The position numbers were made by a program, and so were the translations under genes. From assembly GCF_040115645.1 (NCBI RefSeq), contig NC_089549.1:310001-374000 (forward strand): a stretch of DNA of 64,000 nt. The letters run 5' to 3'. Shown here piece after piece: positions 34,909 to 46,534 of this stretch. The DNA is from Euwallacea fornicatus. Taxonomy: Eukaryota > Arthropoda > Insecta > Coleoptera > Curculionidae. The notes beneath the pieces were generated by a model that saw only the letters and a program-made list of their open reading frames with translations, made no database searches and was not told where the DNA came from. Position 1 is the first letter of the stretch. Each line of letters starts with the position of its first letter.

Positions 34909-35053
34909 ATTTTTCTATATATGTATATTTCAACATTTATTAAAAACTACTGTACATCATATTTCTTTTTAAAAATGTTAACAGTCGTTTTAACCTTATT
35001 CCCTAAAAATCTTCATAAAAATAACCTACGAGGCATATTAAAAACAAGAATAA

Positions 35054-36264
35054 CTAATTTCTATATCCGAAACTGTTCATCATCTTAATGTGGTCTAGGT
35101 GCTGGTCCAAAACTGGATACCATTCCTTGCCGCTATAATTGATTTCGGGTAAGTCGCCGCCATAGTCAGAAGGCAAATGAGAGGCAGGAATGAATTTGTG
35201 TAGAGAACTCATTTTAGAGCCATGAAAATGAATCTTGAAACCAACATTGTAACCACAATCTCTTCAATAAAAACCATACATACTCTCTTATTTAGTTTCT
35301 CCCTGATGAAAGGCTTGAAAATCTTCCAGACCATGCTGAAAATTAAGGGCTCTTTCACCATGTGGACCTCCTTGAGACGCAATGGCATGGCGTCCTGGAT
35401 GAACCCTAGTAGCTTCATACTGAAAGAGGGAGTCAAGTGTCTGATCTAAAACAATTTAATTATTATTAATTGTATGGTTATTTTTGCGCATTAAAAACCT
35501 GTTTCATTCCTAGTCCCTTATAATCCATGATGACCACCACTCCGGTGATCTGCGTTTCCTCTTCCAATAGAGCAGCCTCGTGAATGAGGTAGAACAATCT
35601 AAGCATTTGGTCGGTGGTCACTTTGGAAGGGTCCCAAATTTCTGCAGAAAATCATTTTTTGTATAGACAATAACGATAGCCTTAACAGTTACTAAATACC
35701 TCCGCAATGCACCACAAGGATCCTTCTGCCCTTATGGTCTCGGTCCTTAAGGACATTTACCACATCATTCTCGATAAAGGCCTTTTTTTCGTCTTCAGGC
35801 AAAAGGTTATCAAGAATTGCTTTGTTTTTTTCTTTGAAGTCAGCAATTCGTTTCATCTGCAAAGAAGGTTTTTATTCGCAACCTTGATGGACATTTAGCT
35901 GATCCACACATTTCAATGCATATACTTATGATTGGAAAATGCTTTTTTTTTATAAGATAAAAGGATAAACCTGATAATAACAAAAGATGTTTAATCCTCT
36001 AGACACGTTGAAGTATATACTAAACTTTTTCATGCTTACCAATTCATATGCGCTTTTGGCATAAAACTTGCAAGGCCTTAGATACATGATAAGCACTTTA
36101 TCATCGTCAGTCTTAAAGTAAATCTTGTCATCGTTTTTTAGAAGGTTTCGAAGCTCCTCTAAAGCAGCTGCTACCACTTCAGGGGTTTCCCTCAGCTCTT
36201 CGGCTGCTATCTGCTTTAGGTCGTCGGTGAGGGGCCCCACGTTTAAAGCGAATTCCGACGGCAT
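35054..36264 (-). CDS. CRAL-TRIO domain protein F (alpha-TTP-like), 288 aa
   Basis: Minus-strand exons: 36040-36264, 35700-35856, 35499-35641, 35284-35445 and 35054-35233, giving 289 codons. Exon 1 (MPSEFALNVGPL...LRETPEVVAAALEELRNLL) resembles the start of gene D in spacing. The lipid-binding part has GRRILVVHCG, IWDPSKVTTDQML, GVVVIMDYKGLGM, HMVKEPLIFSMVWKIFKPFI and IHFHGSKMSSLHKFIP. One 50-base intron (35234-35283) is open in the raw frame and was placed by alignment with the sister genes. The donor after exon 3 (GTTTTT) is weak. The rightmost member of the cluster; coding capacity is intact. Confidence 0.87.
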
Positions 36265-37770
36265 AGTTACACTATAAGTGCGAAAAAAGGTTTCTCGTAT
36301 ATATGTAATGTATCTAGTGCTGTCCTTGAAGGTTTCTTATTTTCGTGATGGTATTTGCATGTCAAACGTTGTTAAATTTGATGGTAAATGATATTAATAA
36401 GGATTATTACCTATATATTGTCTAATTTTCTGGGGAATGTGTATGTGAATTTCTGTAAATCTGTCGTAAAATTGAGGATATCACACTATTTGAACAAACA
36501 ATACTTGTAGAATACATTTCAGCAAATCTCTGGTTTCATATTGCAGCCACAAAAGCAATAAAATTTTGCGATTATCAGAGATTAGAAGGACATATTTTCT
36601 TGAAAATTATCGCGATTTATCCGCTTATAGGATCACGCATACCTCCTATTGCAGGGTCAAAGATCAAAATATTTATTGAAGACTTCATCCCCTTTTGAAT
36701 GTCCTCATAAATTTTAATGACAACAATTTTCACAGTTAAAAGAAAAATACTGACCTGAGTAAATAAACGGGAAACACTACTCACAAATTTTTGGAAAGAC
36801 TAGCGGTACCTTCAGGTCGCAGTAGCTAAATGCTTTATTTAAGTATCAGGCTTGACCTTTTACTTTCTTTATCTTATCCAATATTTTGAAGCGATCTCAA
36901 AGTTCAAAAACCGAAATTCAGTAAAAGAATAGATAACATAGATGACACATTGTTGTAAATACATTGATAGAAGCCCAAAGGTCAGCGATTCATCGACAGG
37001 AAACATAGCAGCGATAACGATGGTAGCTATATTAAGATTGAGGTACCGTCTTAGCTTATCAAATAATTTTTTTTAAATTACAATTTGAATGACTTTGTTT
37101 CAAAACGATAATAGTACATATCGGTGATTATTTGGAAGCAGTGTTAGGTTCCACTCATGCTGGTTTTCAATCTTAAATAAGTCATTTAAACACGAAACAG
37201 ATTTTTCTTAGAGCATTACTACGCTTTAAATTAAATTACCGCCAAAATTAATTTAAAATTACCGCGTGGCTGTATTATGGGTTGCCTGTAACCCCCAGGT
37301 TGAAAATAATTAATTCGGCGTGCACGATCAAGTAGATATAAACAACTGTTTAAAATTCTACAGCAATTTTTAATTAATTAATTAGTACATTTTCGTAATA
37401 ATGTTATAATTTACGTATTAAAATAATATTATTGACATTTATTTGTTCGGTTTTGCTTCTCCGCAATATATTCTGCCATCTAGTGATGGTCAGCCAGAAC
37501 ATCGGTGCTATACAAACTTTACAGCAATCTGCTCAGTCACGTCGCTATCCTTGTCTTGCCCTTATGCGTCAAGGACTAAAAAGAGACGGAATGATTAAAT
37601 TACGAAATTTTCATGGTTTTAACCAAAAAACTGTCATTAGTGTCATTGATTTGTCATAAAAAATTTCCTAAATTGTTATGATCAACTGATAATTAGTTGA
37701 TAGGTGTGATTAAACTTTTAATCTCCTTGAAATACTGTTTCGGTAGTGTTTTAGTTGGTGTTGTAGAATA
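36265..37770. other. intergenic, divergent promoters of gene F and TMEM18
   Basis: A 1.5 kb AT-rich interval between a minus-strand and a plus-strand gene. It includes GCCATCTAGTGATGG near 37477-37491, the reverse of a CTCF-like core. No exon is recognised. Confidence 0.5.
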
Positions 37771-39116
37771 ATGAACAAGTCAGATTTTATAGATATTAGC
37801 AAAATCGAAGGATTTGTCTCGTTTTTAGCCAGCGTAAGTACGATTTTGGTTTTGTACACCCGTCAATATTCATCCCCGCATTTATTAACAAAATCCCCGA
37901 AAAACCGGTTTTAATTAGGGCACTTTGTGTTGTTCTTAACATGTCTACATAATAAAAACAGAATTAGGCCTTCAGAGTGATTTATACGGTTAAAACATTC
38001 CTTATCCAACCCATGTTGATCAACTATTAAAATGTGTCTTGAATACCATCTTTTAATTACTCAACTCTGTACTTAATCCTATATTAGCTTGATTATTACT
38101 AGCATCAACCACGCATCCTTTATTTATCATAATTCCTCGACAAAAAAAAGTTTTCCTCTCTGTTTTTCATATGATTTAAGATCCTCAAAGAATATAATAA
38201 GAGATCATCTCATTTGTAATATGTTATAGTCACTGATGTCTCTTCTTCATTTGTTGCCCTTCTCATAAAATATTGAGAAATGTACATATACTGCTTACAA
38301 AAATAGTCAAACGCATTTTTTCAGTCATTTTTTAAAAGATCTTTTTAAAATTACTAATGGTCAACGCAGTGAGAGTTCTCAAATAACAGTAACTACCAAA
38401 TGCAGTGGTTTGAAAATTAGTAACATTTAATGAAATTTTTCTTTTGATAATTTTTTGACTAATGAATGTCAATGATTCCACAAGCAGTGGACTTTCTAAA
38501 TTTTTTTTTGTTCAACAAAATCAGCCAAGGGATTCCTAAAGAACAAGGTTTAACAAAAGACCAAAATTGTGCCCTATACTATTTTTATAAGCAGTTTATA
38601 AAAGTTAACTCCCCGACCTTGAATTTAGATCGATTGGAAGGACCCATGGCTCATTGGCCTCTTCACTTTCCATCTCTCAATATTCATGATGGCCCTCCTC
38701 ACTAGGAATTATGGAAACTTCCAGGCCTTACTATTCTTCATACTATGTAAGTCTTTGTCCGTGTGAGAGCCCAAGGAGACACTAAATTATTCCAGTACTG
38801 CTGGTGTACTTCTCAGAAAATATCAATGCCATGGCGTCGTCTCACTGGAAATTATTCTCACGACAGCAGTACTTTGACAGCAATGGCCTGTTTATCTCTG
38901 TAGTATTTTCAATGCCTATTCTTATCAACTGCATGTTAATGGTTGTAAGTGTTTTTCAATCCCATAAGGATTAAGTTGTTATTAAAGATGTTTTTCAAGG
39001 GGAATTGGCTGTATCAGTCCACGCAATTAATGACTACCTTGAAAACTGCACAGCTGAAGGAGAAGCTAAAAAAAGAAAAGCATCTTAAGGTGTCAAGTAA
39101 ATCTAAAAAGGAGTAA
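37771..39116 (+). CDS. TMEM18: transmembrane protein 18 homologue, 148 aa
   Basis: Exons: 37771-37833, 38629-38746, 38796-38944 and 39000-39116. TMEM18 is a small multi-pass membrane protein reported at the nuclear envelope. The family signature IDWKDPWLIGLFTFH opens exon 2, then NFQALLFF, VYFSENINAMASSHWK and QQYFDSNGLFIS. Three hydrophobic segments lie at about 27-45, 53-70 and 96-118, and the tail is Lys-rich (QLKEKLKKEKHLK). For the last exon the acceptor TTTTCAAG|GGG was chosen over ATTAAAG|ATG because it keeps the usual length; the alternative would add MFFK. The first exon is short (MNKSDFIDISK). Recognition is firm. Confidence 0.88.
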
Positions 39117-40666
39117 ATATCTTTGGGATACTTAAAGGACTATGAGACGTTTAATTAGTTACCTATAATTTTAAAATGATAAGGTATAAGGCTTGTTTTA
39201 GAGGAAAAAACTGGATTTCAATTGGGACAAATAATAAGAGGAAGGGCGATATTTTTGTACTTATATATCTAGGTAGTTTTAAGCACTTTGTGTAATATTG
39301 TGAAGAGAAGAGAAATATTTGAGTTTGTCCCTGCATAATCTGTTGGTGCCATAAGTTTTTAAGTTTATTTTGTAAATTTATTAGGATTTATGAAAGGTAG
39401 TTGCAAAACTTATATGATTTATTAGTATTTTCTAGTCAGATCTACTTATCTTGGTGCCCTTTTTTAAAATGTCTATCATTGTTTAAGGCAACTACTAAAG
39501 TTGCTAATGAGTGATCCTTGAACTCTGATGTGCATATTTAAAGTTGTGAATATTTCATATATGTGTAGATATTAAAGCGTGATTGTAAATAATTACAAGG
39601 ACAAAAAATATATTTGCTTTTAATATGTAATTATTTTGCAGGAAATGTGGTTCATATTATGCCTTAACGTTGCCGAGTTTTCAGTTTATGTAATTCACTT
39701 TACAGTTATCTAAGTTGCAAATGATTTTTATATGTGTATATTATGATATAACAATGTTTAAAAAGAATCCCTATTTTGATTTATAACAACGCAAATATAA
39801 CAAATTATTTCTGATAATTATGTTAAAAAGACGTGTGCAAACCCCCGTATGCCAGTGCTGTGTTTGTGGCAATGTTAACGTTGTTCCTAGGAGAACGTTC
39901 TGTTCCCCAGAATACGAAACTGGGAACCAGAAGACATGAATCTTCATCTCTTGCTACCTATAGAAAAAAGGGAGAGCCCAAGGATATTTCTTTTTGTGCT
40001 TTAAAAGGGCGATTTCTGCCTAACAGCAGGAATTATTCCTTCAAAAATTTATTATATTAGCGCAGAATTCTGATATTATTGCGTAGAATTTGAATGCCCA
40101 TCACCACTTATTTCAATCAGGGGAGTTCGAAAGGAAGGAGAATTGATATTTCACTCGCGCATACAGGTCTTATGGAAGAGTTGGAATTTTGAAGAAGAAA
40201 GTGTTCCCGCAAAGCTTTCAAATGAAAGCACTCAAGATCGTTAGAAATTCAGTGGATCAAATGATTGTGGTTCCTACTGCTCAATTTTACTATTTTCGTT
40301 ATCAAGTACTGTCGTTTTCTTTTTCGATAAATTCTTTGCCGTTATTAAGGAAAAATTTATTGGCCGTTGCCAAAATTCTTTCAAATTTCTCGACAATGGC
40401 GAAGGAGACTTATATTTCGCATTATTAAGGTTACTGCCTTTATCTTCATTATGTTAGTTGTATCGAGTTAATTACAATTAGATAGATGGCGCCACGGTAA
40501 CAAAGACAATCTGTCATGAGTTTTGAGGTTGAGCGATTATTTTTCTGTAAAATTTTAGATATTTTCTCTATTATAATCAGCGACAATTAATTATTCCCGA
40601 GTGTCTTTGTGAAGTAGTGTTTGGGCTTTAACTCAAATCAAATTTCTGCCAAAAATCGATTGAAAA
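39117..40666. other. 3' region of TMEM18 and upstream region of the M16 peptidase gene
   Basis: No exon was recognised. Frames at 39833-40060 and 40189-40428 have no family match. An AGATGGCGC motif lies at 40484-40492, about 175 bases before the M16 start codon. Confidence 0.5.
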
Positions 40667-43600
40667 ATGCCTCCGGTGGACAAAACTCCTAATGTGTTCA
40701 CTAGTAATTTTGACCTGTGCTACTCCCTGAAGGCTTTCAATAGAATCCCCGTCTCTGAGTACATCTCCAAGAAGACGGGCCTTACGGTCTGCATAGCTCA
40801 AGTGGACGGACCAGTGGTTAATGGCTATTTTTGCCTAGGTTTGATATAACTCCCAAATCATTTTTTTGGCAGCTCATTTTATTCCCAATTAGCTACGGAA
40901 GCCTTTGACGATGATGGGTTGCCCCACACTTTGGAGCACCTTATATTTTTAGGCAGCGAGAACTACCCTTACAAAGGTGTCCTCGATTTATTGGCCAATA
41001 GATGTCTAGCTTCAGGTACCAATGCTTGGACTGATATAGATCACACCTGTTACACTATGGAGACTGCTGGGTCTGAGGGGTTTTGTTCCCTAATGCCCAT
41101 TTTCTTAGAGCACATTCTCTATCCTATTTTGAGTGTATGTAGTGTGTTTATATGTGTGTGTAATAGAATCGAAAGCAAGAAAAGAATATTTAAGGAAGAG
41201 GCATTTATAACTGAAGTTCACCATATTACGGGTGAAGGGGAGGACGCAGGGGTGGTTTATTGTGAAATGCAAGGACGTGAAAACTCTGCTGAATCTCGAA
41301 TGCATTTGGCAATTGCCAAAAATATTTACCCAGGACATTGTGGGTATTCTTCCGAAACTGGAGGAATTATGAAAAATTTGAGAGAATCTACTAACAATAG
41401 CAAAGTATGAGTTTATTATAGTTGCTCGTTTCAGAGTTGAGTTTGGAGTTTCAGGTTAGGGCTTATCATAAACAATTTTATCGACCTGAGAATTTGAAAG
41501 TTATAATCACTGGGCAAATAAGTCCAGAAGATGTGTTTAGAGCTTTAGAACCTTTGGAGCAACAAATTGTCTCGAAGGTAAATTGTTAATACAGATATAC
41601 AATAAAAATATATTGTTGATTTAAATTACTTATATATGTTACTCAGGATAATTAAAAATGACACAATGTTGTGGAAGTAAATTGTTTTGCCCTTTTATAA
41701 ATAACAAACAGTGATAATAGCTAAATTTGACTTATAAACGCTCTTCAGAATCTAAAAAATATTTATTTTTAGCAGGCAGATGCTGAAGCATATTTTAAAC
41801 GACTGCAGGCAACCCTAAAATCCATAGTTGAGTACTAATTCAATTTAAAAACAGTTTATTTTTTATGAAAAATTGTATAGAAATTCAGTGACTTATTTTT
41901 CTATAGTTGGGTAATGATAAGGACAAAATGGAAATTTCTAATCTGTTTGTGATTCATACAGGGGTTAAAGCTTTGATATACACGGCATCGCCTAATGTTT
42001 AATAATTTGGAACAGCATATACTATATTTGAGGTTTCTTTGCTCTTAATCTACTCTCTGTCTGAAGGGGGACCGCGAACCATTTGAGCGACCCTGGCAAT
42101 CACCAGTTCCTCGCCTTGAATCCTCAAAAGACCTCAAAATTAAATATCCTTCAGATGAAGAGGACAATGGCCTTTACTCCATGGCTTGGCGCGGCCCTTC
42201 TTGCGTCTACGACTTATATCATGTAACTGCCTGCTCGCTTTTACTCAAATATTTCACCGAAAATTCCGTGTCTCCTCTTCCAAAGGTTTTTGTGGAAATT
42301 GAGGACCCTTTTGCGAGCAACGTAAGGTTTTATGTATTTTTTAATGGTGTGTAAAGAGATTCAATTCATTAGATTTGCTACAACTTGTATGAAAACGCGG
42401 AAACTTGCTTTTATGTGATATTCGAAGATGTACCAATTAGCAAAGTCGATAAAGTCAAACGAAGTTTGCAAGAGGAGTTAAAGCGAATACTAAATCGTCA
42501 GGACATTAATATGCAGACGTTGGAGAGCATAATAAATAAATATAAACTAGAGAATATCAGTAACATTGAGAATAGTCCGCATCAATCTATTGCTTTCATG
42601 ATTATCGGGCATATGTTATACGGGAATACTAAAACGGATGTGAGTTGTGGGAAATTTACTCGTTTTGAAAGTAATTTATTGGTTGAATTGCAGTTAGAGC
42701 AGCGAGTTAACCCCCTTGAGGACTTAAATAAATTGTTAAAGGAACCAAAGAGCTTCTGGCTTGAGATTTTAGATAAATATTTTGTCAGTAATAATTATAT
42801 TTCGGTTGAGTGTTACCCCAGTAAAGAGGAACAGCAAAAGATGGCTAAAGAAGAGAGAGAGAGGGTGGAGAAACAGAGAGAAAACTTGGGAGAAGTAGGA
42901 CTGAAGAACAGAAAAGTTGCCCTGGAAAACGCCCTTGAATTCAATGACCGACAGCCTCCAGAGGAAATGTTAACTTCGGTCCCAATCCCCAGCATTGAAT
43001 CAATTAAATATCACAATATTTCAAGGTTTAGGAGCGATAATGCCGATAAGAGGTTGGATTTGTCGAAAACCTCAATTTTCACATATTTCGACGATCTGAA
43101 GACTAGTTTTGTTTATGTAGGTGTTTTTCTAATAAAAATCCTACTTTAGCAGTGTGTTATTTTTGTATCTTGCAGCTCTACGCAATTATGGACACGTCAA
43201 ATATACCCTCAGATCTAAGAATCTATCTACCGCTCCTTTTAGAAAGTTTATTGGAGCTCCCGATTGAACGAAAGGGAGTTATAGTCCCTTATGAGCAAGT
43301 GGTTGCACAATTGAACGATGATACAGTGTGCAGCAACACTTCTTTAGGTATCTCTCCTTAGTTCCGAAGAAAACTTGTTTAAAACAGCTGTGTTTTAGGC
43401 CTGGGGGCGGGGGGTTTGTTCATCTGCGGCAGTTACTCACAATCAGTGACTCTCTCTTTGCAATTAGAGACCAGTAAGTATCGAAAGGGTCTCGATTGGA
43501 TTGAGGATTTGCTGTATCACACGCAATTCACGGCGGAAAGACTAAAAGTGATCGCTCTGAAAATGAGCAATGCGGTGGCTCAATCTAAACGTAGTGGCAG

Positions 43601-44695
43601 GAACGTTGCCTCATATGCCATGAAAAACTTATGGTATTCTAAAGGTAATACGGAAGAATTAGAAGTTTAGGTATTTCGAATGTTGTATGTAGATAGCAAC
43701 GTTTATGCCAATGGGATGCTAGTTCAGAGCAAATTCCTGATTGAAGTGATCGATAAATTGAGTTCCGATGGCGCTAATGAAGTCCTAGTGAACCTGGAAA
43801 ATCTAAGAACGGCCTTGACAGGCTCCGGAGATATTATTTTATATATTGCAGGCAGTTTAGACAACATCGGGGACGTTGCCGGACCTTTGAATAACTTTTT
43901 GAATTGCAATAGTCGGGAATTGCGGCCGTAAGAATTTTCAGGTGGCGTTAATACTGGAAACTATAGAGGAGCTTTTAGGCTGAAAACAATTCCAGACTTT
44001 ACATTGCTGACTAATCCAGAGCGGGCCCCCATTCCGGGTTGCATTATCGGATTGGGCTGTATAGAATCGTCGTTTTACTACCAAACTTCTAAATGTTTAA
44101 CCTCTTTTGATGACCCGGATTTGCCTGCCCTAATGCTCTACGTTCAGTATTTGATTCAAGCAGAGGTTGCATTTGTTATATTTGATGATGTTATCTCCTG
44201 GAAAAATTGTTATAGGGCCCCATGTGGAAACAAATCCGAGGCAAAGGCTACGCTTACCACTACAGAATCCTCGTTAAAGTTTCTGAAGGTCTCATTTATT
44301 TGATCTTAGGACGGGCCACTAATGTTCTGGGAGCCTATGAGGAATCCAAGGAAATCGTAGACAATCAGTTGTTGAAAAAAGAGTGGGATCCCACCTTAAT
44401 AGAGTCAGCGAGAAGTTCTCTGGTTTTCAGTATTATCGAAGAAGAAAAGACTATAGGGAGCGTAGTGGGGCTATCGCTTCGCAGCTATTTCCAAGGTGTA
44501 GACTATACTTACAACAGAAGATTGCTGGAGGCGCTAAATAACGTGACTGTGGAAGATCTGAATGGCGTTGGAGAGCGGCACATGGCGCGTCTTTTCGACG
44601 CCAAAACGGCGAGAACGGCGTTGGTTAGCGACCCTGCGAAACTGCAAGATACCGCCGAAGGCTTTAAGAAGTATTTTATCAACAAAAAGAAATGA
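40667..44695 (+). CDS. M16-family zinc metallopeptidase, C05D11.1-like, 1021 aa
   Basis: Exons: 40667-40838, 40893-41134, 41195-41404, 41455-41577, 42067-42321, 42373-43116, 43176-43347, 43399-43644, 43693-43927, 43979-44165 and 44216-44695, summing to 1022 codons. The inverted zinc motif HxxEH is at residues 69-73 (HTLEH), with Glu152 in HHITGEGEDAG as the likely third ligand. The family signatures ANRCLASGTNAWTD, SSETGG, KNLRES, KYPSDEED, YSKDSNV and GLGCIESSFYYQT follow in order. The fold is two M16 halves joined by a charged linker (about residues 405-435). Apparent stops at 43668-43670 and 43929-43931 fall inside 48- and 51-base introns, so the gene is intact. The cellular role of this subfamily is poorly known. 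It differs from insulin-degrading enzyme and nardilysin and is nearer the presequence-protease side of the family. Confidence 0.9.
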
Positions 44696-46534
44696 GAAGA
44701 GACTTAAATTCGTTGCTTTCAGGTTCGGTTTAGAACTAACTATTTCACCGTCTTTGGAGGAAAGTTACTTGAATCCAACAGGAAATTAATTTTTCTAGCA
44801 CTTATTGTACTTTATATGATATTATTGTAAGTGCAAAAGCGTTCTTTTAAGTGTTATTTATTAAAAACGCACTATACCTTTTGATTGTATTTTAATTTTG
44901 AATACTTCAGCAGCAGCATTATCTATTAAGAAAATGGCGGCAGGGTTCCGTGCGTTTCGGAGATCCATGAGGAATCTCGGGAAATTGTAGGCAATCAATT
45001 GAGAATCATACCTTCATCGGCGAGTAATTCCCTGGATTTTCGTACTCGGCATTGTCCAGCATTTTCGGACTTTAAAAGAGAATAATAGAGGAGCTAGACT
45101 GATGGCATACTAACGATGCTTCGTTATTAAGTTTAGCATGCAGAGCAATTCTGTTTTTTTTTTCTAAATTATTCAAATTGGAACGTTCAAATGCCCATCA
45201 GTACCGAATATGTGGTTCTTAAATTTTACTGTACCAGCAAAAAACTACAATTTTCACGTATCACTCGTATTTTTAAAGATTTATGGAGAAGGTTAAACAC
45301 ATCAGATCCCATGCAAATTCTCCAGTTGGCGATAGAGAGACGTGTAGTGGTCATTTTATTTAATCAGATTAATACCAGAACTTGATGACGTTAAACAGCT
45401 TCAGTAATACATAATTAATTAAACGAGATGGGCGAAATATCTGCTTCGGTGAAGCGGATGGCCACAACAAAAACCCACCGATTCACTGCGGCCATAGGGC
45501 GTCGATGAAACGATTTGTTATTTACCATCAAGAGTACGACTGGCAACAGATTAAGATACAAAGGAACCCAAGACATGCTTCTGGTATTTTTTTCGCCCCC
45601 CTGAAATTTCTCTTTGGCCTTTTTCGCGTTGCGTCCTGTACGTATTGGTTTGCGTCAAGGAATCTACATAATTACATCACTATTTGGTATTTCCGCTGAA
45701 TGTGCGATTTTACGTGAAAGAAAATATTTTCCTATGAGAAGTTTTTACGTTAACGTATAAAGTTATGGTAACATAATATTAACACATAACGATGCTTACT
45801 TTCCAACAATCGGTTATTAACAATTCTGTTAATTATCCAAAATCCAAAGTGCAAGTGGGTACCTACTAATAATTGCGGCCTGAATGACATGAATGTATTT
45901 GTATCAAGGTTCCGTTGGTCGACAACCATACGTGAACATACTTACAGGCTTCTCTGACGTGTAGCCTGTATCTGCTCATAAACAAACTCTTCGTGAACTT
46001 ATAGAAAGTGTACTGTAGAATCCAGTCGTAAATTCTCTCGATTATTTGCCCACTTAGCGATGTAGAAAGCATGCAGTTTAGATTTTTATTTTCAGTCGAA
46101 ACGGACAAGTGCGTTTTGCGGTTCTCATTTGGTGCGTCGAATTCCTCCTGTGCAACAGAACACACAACTGAGATTTAATATTTCGTGTTCCACAAAGAGT
46201 AGAAAAAAATTCACAGAACGGAGAGGGGGAAACAGGGAAGTCACTTAAGGTAAATAGCGACTTTTTCACAGTACCACGAATCGAACTTATCTGCTGGCCA
46301 TTTATTGCCTTGCAGCTAATAGCCGAAGTACCGGTACCGTCTTTCGACCGCTTCTTTTCGTATTAATATAAGTGCAAAGTACCTACTTGCGCTGGTACTG
46401 TCTTACATTCGTAGTCGTGAAAGTACGAGAAATATCGCAACAACCTGGTGTAGGCTTAGTATGCCGTATTATGCTTGTTCTCGCAAATAAGTTACTTGTG
46501 GATAGTTCGAGCGGTTAGAAGATTACCTGGTAAA
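44696..46534. other. 3' region of M16 gene and upstream of FATP
   Basis: Mostly AT-rich non-coding sequence. One minus-strand exon-like piece lies at 45946-46072: MLSTSLSGQIIERIYDWILQ..., 42 codons plus one base, with donor GTAAGT. I found no partner exon for it. Other frames look like chance. Confidence 0.4.

Larger units (their letters stand above)
31707..35053. other. intergenic between genes E and F, 3.3 kb
   Basis: AT-rich sequence without recognised exons. It contains two copies of a short repeat (listed separately) and one AGATGGCGC motif at 34363-34371. The promoter of gene E is expected at its left edge. Confidence 0.5.

Noticed and set aside
43416..43931. M16 peptidase looked like a pseudogene because of in-frame TAG and TAA.
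   Set aside because: Both stops lie in short GT-AG introns; after splicing the frame and family motifs are intact.
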